DNA from: JABMMZ01 sp044341025
GTDB taxonomy: Bacteria > Bacteroidota > Bacteroidia > NS11-12g > UBA955
Direction: 5' to 3'
Assembly (NCBI GenBank): GCA_044341025.1
Contig: JBIISM010000005.1
Span: forward strand, 1 to 64,000
DNA: 64,000 nucleotides
The notes below the pieces were generated by a model. That model was not told the origin of the DNA and did no database searches. It saw only the letters and a program-made list of their open reading frames with translations. Made by a program: the position numbers and the translations under genes. Below, in pieces: positions 1 to 9,292 of this stretch (the first letter of the stretch is position 1; the number at the start of each line of letters is the position of its first letter).

Positions 1-180
1 CCGATATCATATTATAGAGATGGCGCAGTATATTTAACGGCAATAGATGTTATAATGCAATCAAAATCTTTATATGGAGATCGATTAGGCTATTTTGAGA
101 ACAAAGATGAAGAGTATGTTAATATTGATACACTAGATGATTGGGAAAAAGCAGAGAAAATGGTTTTAAATTTTAAATAA
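1..180 (+). CDS. C-terminal end of a sugar-acid cytidylyltransferase (NeuA-like), partial
   Basis: The window opens inside this gene; only the last 59 codons and the TAA stop are present. The visible residues include DGAVYLTAIDV, a YGD turn and the ending VNIDTLDDWEKAE. This is the usual C-terminus of the CMP-N-acylneuraminate cytidylyltransferase family, in which the IDT(L/P)xD(W/F) segment closes the nucleotidyltransferase fold. The family activates nonulosonic acids (sialic, legionaminic or pseudaminic acid types) with CTP for transfer onto glycans. Which sugar is used cannot be told from this fragment. It is followed after one base by an acyltransferase, so it is probably the upstream part of the polysaccharide operon. 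Confidence 0.75.
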   Translation, partial: PISYYRDGAVYLTAIDVIMQSKSLYGDRLGYFENKDEEYVNIDTLDDWEKAEKMVLNFK

Positions 181-181
181 T

Positions 182-1183
182 ATGTCTTTGTATTATATAA
201 AAAAAATAGATTTTTTGAGGGCATTATCTATTTTAATCGTGTTGCTTTCGCATTGGATTCATGATTGTAATGTCAAGGAATTATTATTCTTGGATAATAA
301 AGGTGTATATGGTGTAAATTTGTTTTTCGTTATATCAGGATTTTTAATAACAAGGAATTTAATTTTTTCATTTAAAATAAATTCATTCAAGAAATCACTT
401 ATTGATTTTTTTAAAAAAAGACTATTAAGGCTACTTCCAGCCTACTATTTATTACTGTTCACACTATTTATCTTACAATATGTTTTAGGTTTTTGGGTTG
501 TAAATAATTATACAGATTATTTATGGTTTATATTTTATATTCCAAATTTTTATATTTATTTCTACGGTTGGAATTATCCTAGTTTGAATCAAGCATGGTC
601 ATTAGCAGTTGAAGAACAATTTTATTTGATTTGGCCATTTATTGTTTATTTCTTTAAGAAGCACTTAAAAATTGTATTTGTAATTTTGATTTTATTTGGT
701 TTTGTTTTTACATACTATTTTGATTATCAAGCAGGATTATTTCCAATATCCAATTTTGTATACTTAGCCGGGGGTGGATTGCTGTCTTTATTTGAAAATA
801 AACTTAGCTTAAAGAAGTCAATTGTTATTTTATGTTGCTTAATTCCAGTATTAATATTTTTAGATTTAGGATTAATTATTAATAGTATAGTCTGGACATT
901 ATTTTATGTGACACTTATTAATATTTTTTGTTTTGACTTTCTGGGTATTTATGATTTGGTTTTTAGTAATTCTAAAATATTATATATAGGAAAAATAAGT
1001 TATGGCATCTACCTTTATCATCGTTTTTTGCCACATTTTATTCATTCCATTCTACAAAAATTTAACATAATAATTGATGATCGACTTGTATTTATTTCTT
1101 TGTTTATTATAGTATTTTTAATAGCGCATTTATCATATAAATACTATGAATCATATTTTCTTCGAATAAAAAACAGAATATAA
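182..1183 (+). CDS. Acyltransferase 3 family (OafA/YrhL-like) membrane protein
   Basis: This 333-residue polytopic membrane protein shows the hallmarks of acyltransferase family 3. An N-terminal helix carries the RALSILIVLLSHW segment with the conserved histidine. GVNLFFVISGFLI and the central WSLAVEEQFYLIWP follow. About ten hydrophobic segments cover the rest. Family members move acetyl or other acyl groups across the inner membrane onto sugars such as O-antigen or exopolysaccharide. The start ATG lies one base after the stop of the upstream cytidylyltransferase, so the two are surely co-transcribed. The acyl group and sugar acceptor cannot be predicted. Confidence 0.88.
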   Translation: MSLYYIKKIDFLRALSILIVLLSHWIHDCNVKELLFLDNKGVYGVNLFFVISGFLITRNLIFSFKINSFKKSLIDFFKKRLLRLLPAYYLLLFTLFILQYVLGFWVVNNYTDYLWFIFYIPNFYIYFYGWNYPSLNQAWSLAVEEQFYLIWPFIVYFFKKHLKIVFVILILFGFVFTYYFDYQAGLFPISNFVYLAGGGLLSLFENKLSLKKSIVILCCLIPVLIFLDLGLIINSIVWTLFYVTLINIFCFDFLGIYDLVFSNSKILYIGKISYGIYLYHRFLPHFIHSILQKFNIIIDDRLVFISLFIIVFLIAHLSYKYYESYFLRIKNRI

Positions 1184-1256
1184 TTTTTTAAATAAGCAAT
1201 CTAAAACTAGGCTCAAGAAATGATTGCATGCGAATTACTTACTAAAAACTAAAACT

Positions 1257-2813
1257 ATGCTTATTGCCAAAAACATTTTAACCCACGATTATTATCTTAA
1301 AGTTAGACAGAAAGGTGTAAATATCTTTTTGTACAACGAAATTGATTTTATCCCAGCTCCTAAGGAAGAAGACAATGAAATTTTCTTTAATTGTTCCTCG
1401 CAGAGAGTTGAGAGCACTTGGTACACATGGGAAGTCAATGATAAATTAATCCAGGATTTTAAAATTAGATTTCCCAATTTTTTTAATATCAATGGTTATG
1501 ATTTAACATTAGCCATTCAAAAAGCAATGTATTGGTCTAATATTAAAACGGGCTTTTTGTGGTATAGTATAAAAAATTATTATCCTCATACAAAGGTGTA
1601 TTATGCTGAAGAAATGCATCCATCAAGTAAACTGGGCGCAATAAGTAGGTATTTAAGTGTATTTAGATTGCACTCTAATTTCAAACTTGGACATACTCAA
1701 TCTATTGATTCAAATAAAATAGCGATTCACTTAAGAAATGATTTTCAATTAGGCTTTTATTTACAGTTGATCGATAAGACTAAAAATGATGACAATTTCA
1801 AAGTTTTTATTGATTCCAATGTAGATGAAATTTATTTAAAGGAGTTGGGGCTAAATACATTGAATGTGATAAAAATTTCAGGAATAGCTGCTCAAATACC
1901 TCTATTTAATCCATTGAAAATTAGTAAGGAGTATAGTTTTGTTTTAAATATTATTTTGATGTATTGGCATGAATTTAGCGAACAAATTGAAACAGCTGAA
2001 AGTATGCTCCATAATGGCCTAAAAGCAATTTTAATTAATGAAGGAGAAAATGGCATTTACGGTGCTATAGTTTCTGAGGTATTTAAGAAAAATGGTGTAA
2101 AAGTATATAACACCATGAATGGTGTAAAATCTGGCGAAGCCCAAGATACGTATGTTAATTTTGATTATTGGTTTGTTTGGGATCAACAAATGAAACAAAT
2201 GCTTGTCGATGCAAATAAATTACCGGAACATAAATTAATAGTAAGTGGTCATTTAATTGAAGATTTGATAAGCAATTATCAATACCATAATTCATTAAAT
2301 TTAGATTTAAAATTTCTAGAAGATAAAAAAGTAATTTCTATATATACGGCTAAAGGCAAACGTTATGCAAAGTTAGCATCAATGAAGTTTCTTTTTGAAT
2401 TATTAGAAGAAGATGAATCATTGGCCCTAATTATAAGACCGCATCCTGCCGAAAAGCCTGAGGATTTTATTTTACCGGTTAAAAATTTGGACAGAATTTA
2501 TTTCGCATCCTATAATTCAATAAATTTAAATAGCAGTCTTCATGATTTACTTTTAATGTCCGATTTGGCAATCGTTTTTGGTTCAACTGTTGCATTGGAT
2601 GCTAAGTGGATGGGTGTGCCATGTATTAGTTTTGAAATTAGAGAAAAGTCACTTATTTATTGCGCAGACAATGATAAAATCAAACATGTTAGCACAATAG
2701 AAGATTTTAAAACACTTGTCAAGTCATCATTAACTAAAAAAGTAAAAAATATTGAAGAAACTAAAGCTTCTGTTTCTGATTTTATATTAGAAGAAATAGT
2801 TAGGAATAATTAA
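1257..2813 (+). CDS. GT-B-like polysaccharide biosynthesis protein (CDP-glycerol transferase-like C-terminal half)
   Basis: I place the start at ATG 1257; an in-frame TTG at 1224 would add 11 residues with no sign of conservation. The protein has 518 residues and no membrane segment. Its C-terminal half resembles GT-B enzymes of the CDP-glycerol glycerophosphotransferase and capsule-transferase type: LIIRPHPAEKPEDF (about residues 397-411), then a nucleotide-site-like FGSTVALDAKWMGVPCISFE. The N-terminal 200 residues match nothing I recognise. The gene sits between the acyltransferase and a methyltransferase in the cluster, so transfer of a sugar or phospho-polyol to the repeat unit is the likely role. 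The exact donor is unknown. Confidence 0.6.
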   Translation: MLIAKNILTHDYYLKVRQKGVNIFLYNEIDFIPAPKEEDNEIFFNCSSQRVESTWYTWEVNDKLIQDFKIRFPNFFNINGYDLTLAIQKAMYWSNIKTGFLWYSIKNYYPHTKVYYAEEMHPSSKLGAISRYLSVFRLHSNFKLGHTQSIDSNKIAIHLRNDFQLGFYLQLIDKTKNDDNFKVFIDSNVDEIYLKELGLNTLNVIKISGIAAQIPLFNPLKISKEYSFVLNIILMYWHEFSEQIETAESMLHNGLKAILINEGENGIYGAIVSEVFKKNGVKVYNTMNGVKSGEAQDTYVNFDYWFVWDQQMKQMLVDANKLPEHKLIVSGHLIEDLISNYQYHNSLNLDLKFLEDKKVISIYTAKGKRYAKLASMKFLFELLEEDESLALIIRPHPAEKPEDFILPVKNLDRIYFASYNSINLNSSLHDLLLMSDLAIVFGSTVALDAKWMGVPCISFEIREKSLIYCADNDKIKHVSTIEDFKTLVKSSLTKKVKNIEETKASVSDFILEEIVRNN

Positions 2814-2817
2814 CAAT

Positions 2818-3477
2818 ATGAAAATTTGGGAACATAAATATCCTCAAAGTATATGGGCAAGTGAAATTGTCAAACTACTAAAATCTAATCCAGATTATTC
2901 AGTAGGAACAATTGTGGACGCACCCTGCGGAAATGGCATTATTGGCAATTTGGTTTCTAAAGAATTAGATAATCCTAGAATTTTATTGTTAGATAATGAC
3001 ACCTCATTGTCAAAATCGCCTTATGTTATAAATGAGAAAATAAACTATAGAATAGAAGACATTTTTGAATTTCAAATCGAAGGGAATGATAACACTTGGT
3101 TGTTAATTAATTCATTATATTGTTTACCAAATTCTGACAAATTAATTTCAGGTGTAAAAGATAAATTTAAATATGTTATTGCTGTTTTCCCAGATGTAAA
3201 AAGTGCGAATTATAAATACTTCATTAAGAAAAATCCAAATTTTTCGAATCCATCCGCTATAGATATTGTATCAACCATTAACTTGTTTAAAAAACATGGG
3301 TATGATTTAGAATCAAAATCAAATAACACCAAGGTGCCATTTCATAAATGGAATGTTTTTTTTGATGCGATTAAACTTCCTTTTATGTTAAAAAATATAA
3401 TTTATTTAACTTCTGATAATTTATTGTTTTTTTTATCTGGCCATTATACGATAATTGCATTCAAGCGCAGTGAATAA
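2818..3477 (+). CDS. Class I SAM-dependent methyltransferase
   Basis: This 219-residue cytoplasmic protein carries a SAM-binding motif I, VDAPCGNGIIGN (about residues 38-49). An acidic turn LLLDND follows at the end of strand 2, as in class I methyltransferases. A later stretch, NSLYCLPNSDKL, could be motif IV. The C-terminus is moderately hydrophobic (KLPFMLKNIIYL). It starts four bases after the upstream gene and overlaps the downstream deacetylase by 8 bp, so it belongs to the polysaccharide operon. Methylation of a sugar hydroxyl or of a chain end is a reasonable guess. Substrate specificity cannot be read from the sequence. Confidence 0.75.
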   Translation: MKIWEHKYPQSIWASEIVKLLKSNPDYSVGTIVDAPCGNGIIGNLVSKELDNPRILLLDNDTSLSKSPYVINEKINYRIEDIFEFQIEGNDNTWLLINSLYCLPNSDKLISGVKDKFKYVIAVFPDVKSANYKYFIKKNPNFSNPSAIDIVSTINLFKKHGYDLESKSNNTKVPFHKWNVFFDAIKLPFMLKNIIYLTSDNLLFFLSGHYTIIAFKRSE

Positions 3478-4501
3478 AATAATTTTATCTTTCGACTATG
3501 AAATTTATTTTGATGGCAGTAACCATTTAGAAGCACTATTGGAAAACACCTATAAAATTCTTGCAAGTGCTCGACAAAACAAATCTAAATTGGTGTTTTT
3601 TATTGATGTTTTTTATCTAATTAAATTGGAAGAAAATGGATTATTCCTTCACTTTAATAAATTAAAAGATCAAATTAACAATATAATAAAAGATGGCCAT
3701 GAACTTCAATACCATCTCCACCCGCATTGGATTAATGCTCAATTTAACAAAGAAAATGACCATTGGAAATATGATCAGTTAGAATATTCACTATCTGATA
3801 TTATTAAAATTTATGGAAAATCCTTTGCCTTCGATAAGTTTAAATTGGGTGTAGATAGAATGAAAGAGTGGTTTAATTATGAGCCTTTAGCTTATAGGGC
3901 AGGGGGTTTATCAATAGATCAAAATCAGGAAGATTTAATAGAGTTATTGATCCAAAATAAATTTGAATTTGATTCAAGTGTAATGCCTGGATTATATTTA
4001 CAAGGCAAATTTTTAAACATTGACCATAGATCAGCGCCTAAAAAAGAAATTTGGGATATAGGGGATAGTTTTTTAAATGAATCTAAAAATCCAAATTCAA
4101 TTTTAAAGGAAGTACCCATCATGACTCTAAATAGCAATGAAATTCCTTTAGTAAATAGAATAATAACAAGCATTAAATATAGAACTTTATCTGCATTAAG
4201 CGCTAAGGACGATAGTGTAATTGAAAATATTGGAAATCCTTTTGATTTGGGAATCAATCAATCAATACATCCAAATAGTATAACTTTCGATAAATCTAAA
4301 TCGGCGGATACTTTGCTTTTAAAGCATTTCACTAAGTATTTTTTTAAGAAGAATTCAAATTTGATGTGCATTCTTTCCCATCCAAAGAGCTTTTTAAACC
4401 AATCTTTTGATGTATTTAGCGTCTACTTGAAATGGATAGACAAAAACAAAAATAATTACGTTTTATCAGGATTTTCAGACATCGTAAGCAGTGAAAAATA
4501 G
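3470..4501 (+). CDS. Polysaccharide deacetylase-like protein (NodB-homology)
   Basis: Translation most likely begins at GTG 3470, giving MNKIILSFDYEIYF and an 8-bp overlap with the methyltransferase. A TTG at 3455 would only add five non-conserved residues. The 343-residue protein shows the NodB-type features: an early SFDYE aspartate pair (motif 1), the metal-binding GHELQYHLHPHW (motif 2), and YRAGG (motif 3). A later ILSHPKS histidine may complete the site. These enzymes remove N- or O-acetyl groups from glycans. No signal peptide is seen, so this one may act on a lipid-linked or nucleotide-linked precursor in the cytoplasm. It overlaps the next gene by 11 bp. Confidence 0.78.
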   Translation: MNKIILSFDYEIYFDGSNHLEALLENTYKILASARQNKSKLVFFIDVFYLIKLEENGLFLHFNKLKDQINNIIKDGHELQYHLHPHWINAQFNKENDHWKYDQLEYSLSDIIKIYGKSFAFDKFKLGVDRMKEWFNYEPLAYRAGGLSIDQNQEDLIELLIQNKFEFDSSVMPGLYLQGKFLNIDHRSAPKKEIWDIGDSFLNESKNPNSILKEVPIMTLNSNEIPLVNRIITSIKYRTLSALSAKDDSVIENIGNPFDLGINQSIHPNSITFDKSKSADTLLLKHFTKYFFKKNSNLMCILSHPKSFLNQSFDVFSVYLKWIDKNKNNYVLSGFSDIVSSEK

Positions 4502-5150
4502 TTTTCTTTTTGTTGCATATCAGTTTCCACCTATGGGTGGTCCTGGCGTGCAAAGGAGTTATAATTTTGTTAAAGAACTTAGCAATCAAGGATATTCTCC
4601 GATTGTATTAACAATTAGAGAATCAGAAATTGATGCAGCTAATTATCAAAAAGATTGGTCTTTAATAGACCAAATCCCAAAGGGTATTAAAATTGTACGA
4701 ATAGACTCAGGTCAAAATTTTACTTTGGTAAAGCGTTTAATGAAATGGAGAGTTTACCGCTTATTTTGGTATTTCTTTTATCCTTTTTTTTGGGAAAAAA
4801 TGGCGAATTGGCCATTTGTAGCCTATAAGCACGCTAAAAAGTTAATTATTGAAAACAATCTCGATTTAGTCTACACCAGCTCTGGTCCATTCTCTTCGCT
4901 TATCTTAGGATATTTGCTTAAAAAAAGATTAAAGGTAAAATGGGTTGCAGATTTAAGAGATCCGTATACTGATGCTTATTCATGGGCATTTCCTTCAAAA
5001 ATACATTGGAGGGTTTCGAGACTATGTGAAAAGTGGATATTATCTAAGGCCGATCAGCTCATAGTAAATACACCTGAGGTAAAGAAATTGTTTATTAAAA
5101 GAAATATTTTACCAGCGTCTAAAATTAATGTCATTACCAATGGATATTAG
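4491..5150 (+). CDS. GT4-type glycosyltransferase, N-terminal half (gene broken by a frameshift)
   Basis: This reading frame starts at GTG 4491 (MKNSFLFVAYQF) and overlaps the deacetylase by 11 bp. Its 219 residues form the N-terminal, acceptor-side domain of a GT-B glycosyltransferase. They include FPPMGGPGVQRSYNFVKEL near the start and VADLRDPYT around residue 160. The frame ends abruptly at VITNGY, which in related enzymes is the hinge before the donor-binding domain. The missing domain is present directly downstream in the +1 frame. The gene is therefore either a frameshifted pseudogene or, less likely, a two-subunit enzyme. A sequencing error is possible, but the hinge is also unusually short. 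Confidence 0.8.
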   Translation: MKNSFLFVAYQFPPMGGPGVQRSYNFVKELSNQGYSPIVLTIRESEIDAANYQKDWSLIDQIPKGIKIVRIDSGQNFTLVKRLMKWRVYRLFWYFFYPFFWEKMANWPFVAYKHAKKLIIENNLDLVYTSSGPFSSLILGYLLKKRLKVKWVADLRDPYTDAYSWAFPSKIHWRVSRLCEKWILSKADQLIVNTPEVKKLFIKRNILPASKINVITNGY

Positions 5151-5811
5151 TAAACCTTTAAAGATTGCTTATTCTGGAAGTTTGGATGCAAAGCACCCAA
5201 GTAAATCAAAAGGGTTTTTTAGACAAGTCAAAAATTTATTTTGGACATACAAACACGACGCGGTTGATCCTTCATCGCGAAGTGCTTATTTTTTGATTAA
5301 AGCCATAGGCGTATTAAAACGCGATTTCAATATCACACCAGATGAAATACAAATTGAACTGTGGGGGAATATTCATTCTTTGAATAAGGAACATATAATA
5401 GAAGCGGGCGTAAGCGAATTTTTTTACATTGATTCGTATTTACCTAAGGATGAATCTTTAAAAAGATTAAGTCAGGCAGATGTACTTTTTTTACCTCTCG
5501 AAAAATCAAATATTAAAGGTCAAGGCACTTTGTTTATTCCAGGTAAATTATTCGAATATTTGAGTACAAGAAAGCCAATTTTGGCGCTTTGTGAACCTTC
5601 AGATTGCAGAGACATTATAGAAAATTCTGGTTTGGGTATTTGTATTGAACCAGACAATCCTGAATTAATAGCAAATGTTTTATTCCCATTAATTAAAAAT
5701 AAGATGCTCTTATCAGGACTTATCGCAAATGAAGAATTTATCGAAACTTTTGCTTTTAAAAATAAAACCTTGGAGCTTATATCTGTTTTAAATAAAGCTA
5801 GCGTCAACTGA
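5140..5811 (+). CDS. GT4-type glycosyltransferase, C-terminal half (detached by a frameshift)
   Basis: This frame contains the C-terminal Rossmann domain missing from the preceding reading frame. KIAYSGSL opens the donor-binding domain. VLFLPLEKS and GKLFEYLSTRKPILAL match the nucleotide-sugar site and the E-x7-E-like loop of GT4 enzymes. ATG 5140 is the best in-frame start, but it lies 11 bp before the stop of the N-terminal half, so the fragment probably does not represent an independent gene. Joined, the halves would give about 440 residues, a normal length for the family. Between NGY and the first strand only about four codons remain where relatives have 10-20, which suggests a real deletion. 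Confidence 0.75.
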   Translation: MDISKPLKIAYSGSLDAKHPSKSKGFFRQVKNLFWTYKHDAVDPSSRSAYFLIKAIGVLKRDFNITPDEIQIELWGNIHSLNKEHIIEAGVSEFFYIDSYLPKDESLKRLSQADVLFLPLEKSNIKGQGTLFIPGKLFEYLSTRKPILALCEPSDCRDIIENSGLGICIEPDNPELIANVLFPLIKNKMLLSGLIANEEFIETFAFKNKTLELISVLNKASVN

Positions 5812-5923
5812 AATTGACAAGCTTGTTTTAGTCGTGGATAGGATGTAAAATTTAAGAATTAATCTCGATTCAATTAGTTGTTAATAAAACAGATGTTAAT
5901 CAATCTATAAAATTTAATATATA

Positions 5924-5931
5924 TTATTTTG
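5924..5931 (+). promoter_or_regulatory. Near-consensus Bacteroidota -7 box before the His-rich unknown
   Basis: TTATTTTG, one mismatch from TAnnTTTG, ends 24 nt before ATG 5956. It overlaps the alternative TTG start at 5929, which argues against that upstream start. It would begin a new transcript after the 117-bp gap that follows the broken glycosyltransferase. Confidence 0.4.
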
Positions 5932-5955
5932 CAAATAGAAAATAATTCCAATAGC

Positions 5956-6939
5956 ATGCAACATCTTTTAGATGAAAGTCCTTATATAAAAGAAATTTTA
6001 GCTCTGGAAAAAAAGTTTCCTAACCGCAGGGAATTTCATAAAAATGCAGAGCATTTGCTTACTAAAATGGGTGCTGATGATGAATTTTTAAAATTGGTTG
6101 TTAAACGAAATTTTGAAGACCCGGGTTACTTAAAACAAGAATGGAGTTTATACAATATCCCTTTCTTTTATATATACGAAACGGCAGACTTCTACTTAAA
6201 GATTCACTTTTTTCCAAGTATGAAGAACTATGTTGCCGGAACAGCTGCACATTGTATCCATCACCATAACAATTACATCTTAACCACAGCGGCTATTTTT
6301 GGTTCAGGTTATGAAACTTTACTATTCGAAAAGAATGTTGCTAATACCCCGGATAATTTAGATGCTAAACTAAAAATAAATAAACACTTTACCCAAAAAG
6401 AATACCCCATTCATTGTATAGATGCATGGGAGCCTCATTTGGTTTTTAATCCTGAGAAATTTTCTGCCACCTTACAGCTTTGGACACCAGATCAAAAAAG
6501 AGTAACAGATAATTTAAAGGTTAATCCAATTTTAAAGGCCATTAAAAATCCATTAAGAAAATTAATTTATGTTTTAGGCATGGAAAAGCAATTTGGTATT
6601 GCTTCTAAAAAAACATACCAATGGTATCCAATAGGAAATCAGTTTAAAGCTATTGAGGAGAACGACTATTTTGAACCTACAAGAAAAGCTGTTGGACCTG
6701 AAATCGATGCCTACAGCATGCAAACTGTTTTTTACTTTCTTCAAAATAGAAATTTAATTGACGCAGATTTTCTTAAATATTTTTTAAATAAAGATACCAC
6801 ACCTTTGTATTACAAAACATTCTTAAACGATGTTTTAAATGGCGTTATAATTGAAGAGACTTTCTGCAAAGAATCAATTAATATACCTGCAAAAACATAT
6901 ACGATTAATGATGTTTTTATTGCTTCAAAATTTACCTAA
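5956..6939 (+). CDS. Uncharacterised protein in the polysaccharide cluster, His-rich, cupin-like in places
   Basis: I do not recognise a named family. The 327-residue protein is soluble-looking, with no signal peptide. The most striking part is AAHCIHHHNNYILTTAAIFG (about residues 95-114) with four histidines, followed by HCIDAWEPHLVF with two more. A spacing like this can form a metal site in a double-stranded beta-helix (cupin-like) fold, but this is only inference. ATG 5956 is preferred because the promoter-like box overlaps the TTG at 5929. It stands between glycosyltransferase genes, so a role in sugar modification, or in a tailoring step of the polysaccharide, is plausible. Confidence 0.6.
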   Translation: MQHLLDESPYIKEILALEKKFPNRREFHKNAEHLLTKMGADDEFLKLVVKRNFEDPGYLKQEWSLYNIPFFYIYETADFYLKIHFFPSMKNYVAGTAAHCIHHHNNYILTTAAIFGSGYETLLFEKNVANTPDNLDAKLKINKHFTQKEYPIHCIDAWEPHLVFNPEKFSATLQLWTPDQKRVTDNLKVNPILKAIKNPLRKLIYVLGMEKQFGIASKKTYQWYPIGNQFKAIEENDYFEPTRKAVGPEIDAYSMQTVFYFLQNRNLIDADFLKYFLNKDTTPLYYKTFLNDVLNGVIIEETFCKESINIPAKTYTINDVFIASKFT

Positions 6940-6958
6940 ACGGCACTGGCACTAAATC

Positions 6959-8152
6959 ATGCGCATTATTTATTACTCTCCACATCCAACCCATGATATT
7001 GTAAGCGAAGTTGGATATGCAACCCATCAAAGGGAGGTCATACTGGCACTTAGGAATTTAGGACATGAAGTATTTCCTGTTATAATGGGCGGCACCGAAG
7101 AAGCCAATTTAAATACTCTAGCTTCCGATGTCTATAAAATTCCATTATACAAAAGATTAATAAAACGCATTGTTCCACGATTTATTTGGACGTCTTTGAA
7201 TAACTATAAATTGATTCGACATGATCTTAAAGCAGGGAAAATTTTAGAAGAAAATATTTTAAAGATTCAGCCTGATTTGATTTATGAACGATCAGAGTAT
7301 CTTCAGGATTCGGGCGCTATACTCGCCAATAAATATAAAATCAAATACTTCATTGAAGTAAATGCCCCATTTGTAGAAGAAATGAATGTCTTTGAGGGGT
7401 ACTCATTTTACCATAATAAAGCGCATGCAATCGAAAGGTATAAATTAAAATCAGCGAATAAGGTCTTTACAGTTTCATCTGCTTTGAAAGATTTTCTGGT
7501 GGATAGATACAATTGTCCTGAAGAAAAAATTATCATTCAACCAAATTGCATAAATTCAGATAAAATTTTTTATGAGAATCTAATTGTTGATCGGTTAAGC
7601 AATGAATTCAATTTAAGTTCAACCAAAGTTATTGGATTCGTTGGGTCTATGTTTCCATACCATGGCGTCGATGTGCTTATTAACGCTTTTTCAAAGGTAA
7701 TTGCGGCGTTTCCAAACACAAAGCTCTTAATTGTCGGTGATGGGATAGTGCTCAATGATTTAAAAAAATTAACACAAAACCTTTCATTAGAGCAATCGGT
7801 AATATTTACAGGAAAAGTGCCTCATAAACTGGTTTTTAATTATATACAATTGATGGATGTTTGTGTAATGGCAAAGTCTAATTGGTATGGTTCGCCGGTC
7901 AAGATATTTGAATATGGTTTGTTGAAAAAGCCAATTATTGCACCCAATAACGTGCCAGTTAGAGATGTAATGGTAAATATGCATGATGCAATTCTGATTC
8001 AAGAAAATGAAACAGATCTTAAAAACGCACTATGTAATTTATTAGAAAATGAAACTCTCGCAGAAAGTTTAGCCATTAATTTTTATAATAAAGTTATGGA
8101 AAATTATAAATGGAAAAATGCAGCTGAGAAAATTATTGAATCATGCGCGTAG
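6959..8152 (+). CDS. Glycosyltransferase family 4 (GT-B)
   Basis: This 397-residue cytoplasmic glycosyltransferase begins MRIIYYSPHPTHDIVSEVGYATH, where the loop after strand 1 contributes to the acceptor site. The C-terminal domain opens with IGFVGSMFPYHGVDVLI and carries YGSPVKIFEYGLLKKPIIA, which corresponds to the E-x7-E donor-binding motif in a shortened form. Enzymes of this group add hexoses or N-acetylhexosamines to lipid-linked repeat units using nucleotide sugars, usually with retention of configuration. The gene is 19 bp downstream of the His-rich unknown and overlaps the next glycosyltransferase by 10 bp. Donor and linkage cannot be assigned. Confidence 0.88.
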   Translation: MRIIYYSPHPTHDIVSEVGYATHQREVILALRNLGHEVFPVIMGGTEEANLNTLASDVYKIPLYKRLIKRIVPRFIWTSLNNYKLIRHDLKAGKILEENILKIQPDLIYERSEYLQDSGAILANKYKIKYFIEVNAPFVEEMNVFEGYSFYHNKAHAIERYKLKSANKVFTVSSALKDFLVDRYNCPEEKIIIQPNCINSDKIFYENLIVDRLSNEFNLSSTKVIGFVGSMFPYHGVDVLINAFSKVIAAFPNTKLLIVGDGIVLNDLKKLTQNLSLEQSVIFTGKVPHKLVFNYIQLMDVCVMAKSNWYGSPVKIFEYGLLKKPIIAPNNVPVRDVMVNMHDAILIQENETDLKNALCNLLENETLAESLAINFYNKVMENYKWKNAAEKIIESCA

Positions 8153-9291
8153 CTATAATTTCTGATGGCGTTCATCCGTATGTAATCGGCGGAATGCAAA
8201 GGCATACGTTTTACCTATGTAAATACCTCAGTTTAGCTGGTGTTAAAGTAACATTATACCATTTTAACAACAGCGACTTAGATATAAAAAAACTAGAAAT
8301 ATTTTCAGAAAAAGAGCGTGAGAATATCGAAAGTATTGTTGTTCCATTCCCAAGTTCAAATAAACTACCAGGGCACTATATTCGAGATTCTTACGCCTAT
8401 TCATGCCTTATTTATGACAATATAAAACTTAAAATTAATGAATTTGATTTTATATACTCCAAAGGATTTAGCGCATGGAAACTAATTGAAGAGAAATCAA
8501 AAGGAAGAATTAATTGCCCTCCTATTGGAGTCAAATTTCATGGCTATGAAATGTTTCAAAGACAAGCCAATATTAAAAGTTTTTTGCATTCCTTAATTTT
8601 AAGACAACCAGTAAAATGGATAAGCAACAATGCGGATTTTGTTTTTTCTTATGGTTCCAAAATAACAGAGATAATAAAATCTTTAGGTGTTGTAAATTCC
8701 AAAATCATTGAAATACCCGCTGGCATAGAGAGCGATTGGATCACACAACAAACCAAACCAATAAGCAAAGTTAAAAAGTTTGTGTATTTGGGCAGGTATG
8801 AAAGGAGAAAGGGTATAGAAGAATTAAATTCAGTTTTAAAAGAACTGATTTTAAAAGAATGCGATTTTGAATTTCATTTTATTGGACCGTTTGAGTCTAA
8901 TCAAACAATTTCATCATCAAAAGTATTTTACCATGGGTCAATTACCGACAATATGAAGATTAGAGCTATTTTAGACGCTTCTGATTGCCTGGTTTGTCCA
9001 AGTTGGAGTGAAGGGATGCCCAATGTAATTTTGGAGGCCATGGCCGGCTCTTGCGCGATAATTGCTTCTGATGTTGGCGCTGTTTCAATTGAAGTTGATC
9101 ATAGCAATGGAATTTTGATAGAACCAGGGAATAAAAAGCAGTTAAAAAATGCATTGCTCAAATTTCTAGCCTTAGACAATCATACAATTGCCAAAATGCA
9201 AAAAGCTTCTCTGCAAAAAATTATTAATCAATTTGAATATTCGATTATAATCAAAGAAGTTGTTTCAAAAATAAAAAATACTATAAACTAA
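8143..9291 (+). CDS. Glycosyltransferase family 4 (GT-B)
   Basis: This is a second GT4 enzyme, 382 residues long, whose ATG overlaps the upstream glycosyltransferase by 10 bp. The N-terminus MRVAIISDGVHPYVIGGMQRH holds the glycine-rich acceptor loop. The C-terminal domain has FVYLGRYERRKGIEEL and the clear donor motif CPSWSEGMPNVILEAMA, with the two glutamates of E-x7-E spaced as expected. It is followed after one base by a membrane protein. The tight packing indicates one transcript and a stepwise assembly of the same oligosaccharide unit. The sugar it transfers is not predictable. Confidence 0.9.
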   Translation: MRVAIISDGVHPYVIGGMQRHTFYLCKYLSLAGVKVTLYHFNNSDLDIKKLEIFSEKERENIESIVVPFPSSNKLPGHYIRDSYAYSCLIYDNIKLKINEFDFIYSKGFSAWKLIEEKSKGRINCPPIGVKFHGYEMFQRQANIKSFLHSLILRQPVKWISNNADFVFSYGSKITEIIKSLGVVNSKIIEIPAGIESDWITQQTKPISKVKKFVYLGRYERRKGIEELNSVLKELILKECDFEFHFIGPFESNQTISSSKVFYHGSITDNMKIRAILDASDCLVCPSWSEGMPNVILEAMAGSCAIIASDVGAVSIEVDHSNGILIEPGNKKQLKNALLKFLALDNHTIAKMQKASLQKIINQFEYSIIIKEVVSKIKNTIN

Positions 9292-9292
9292 A

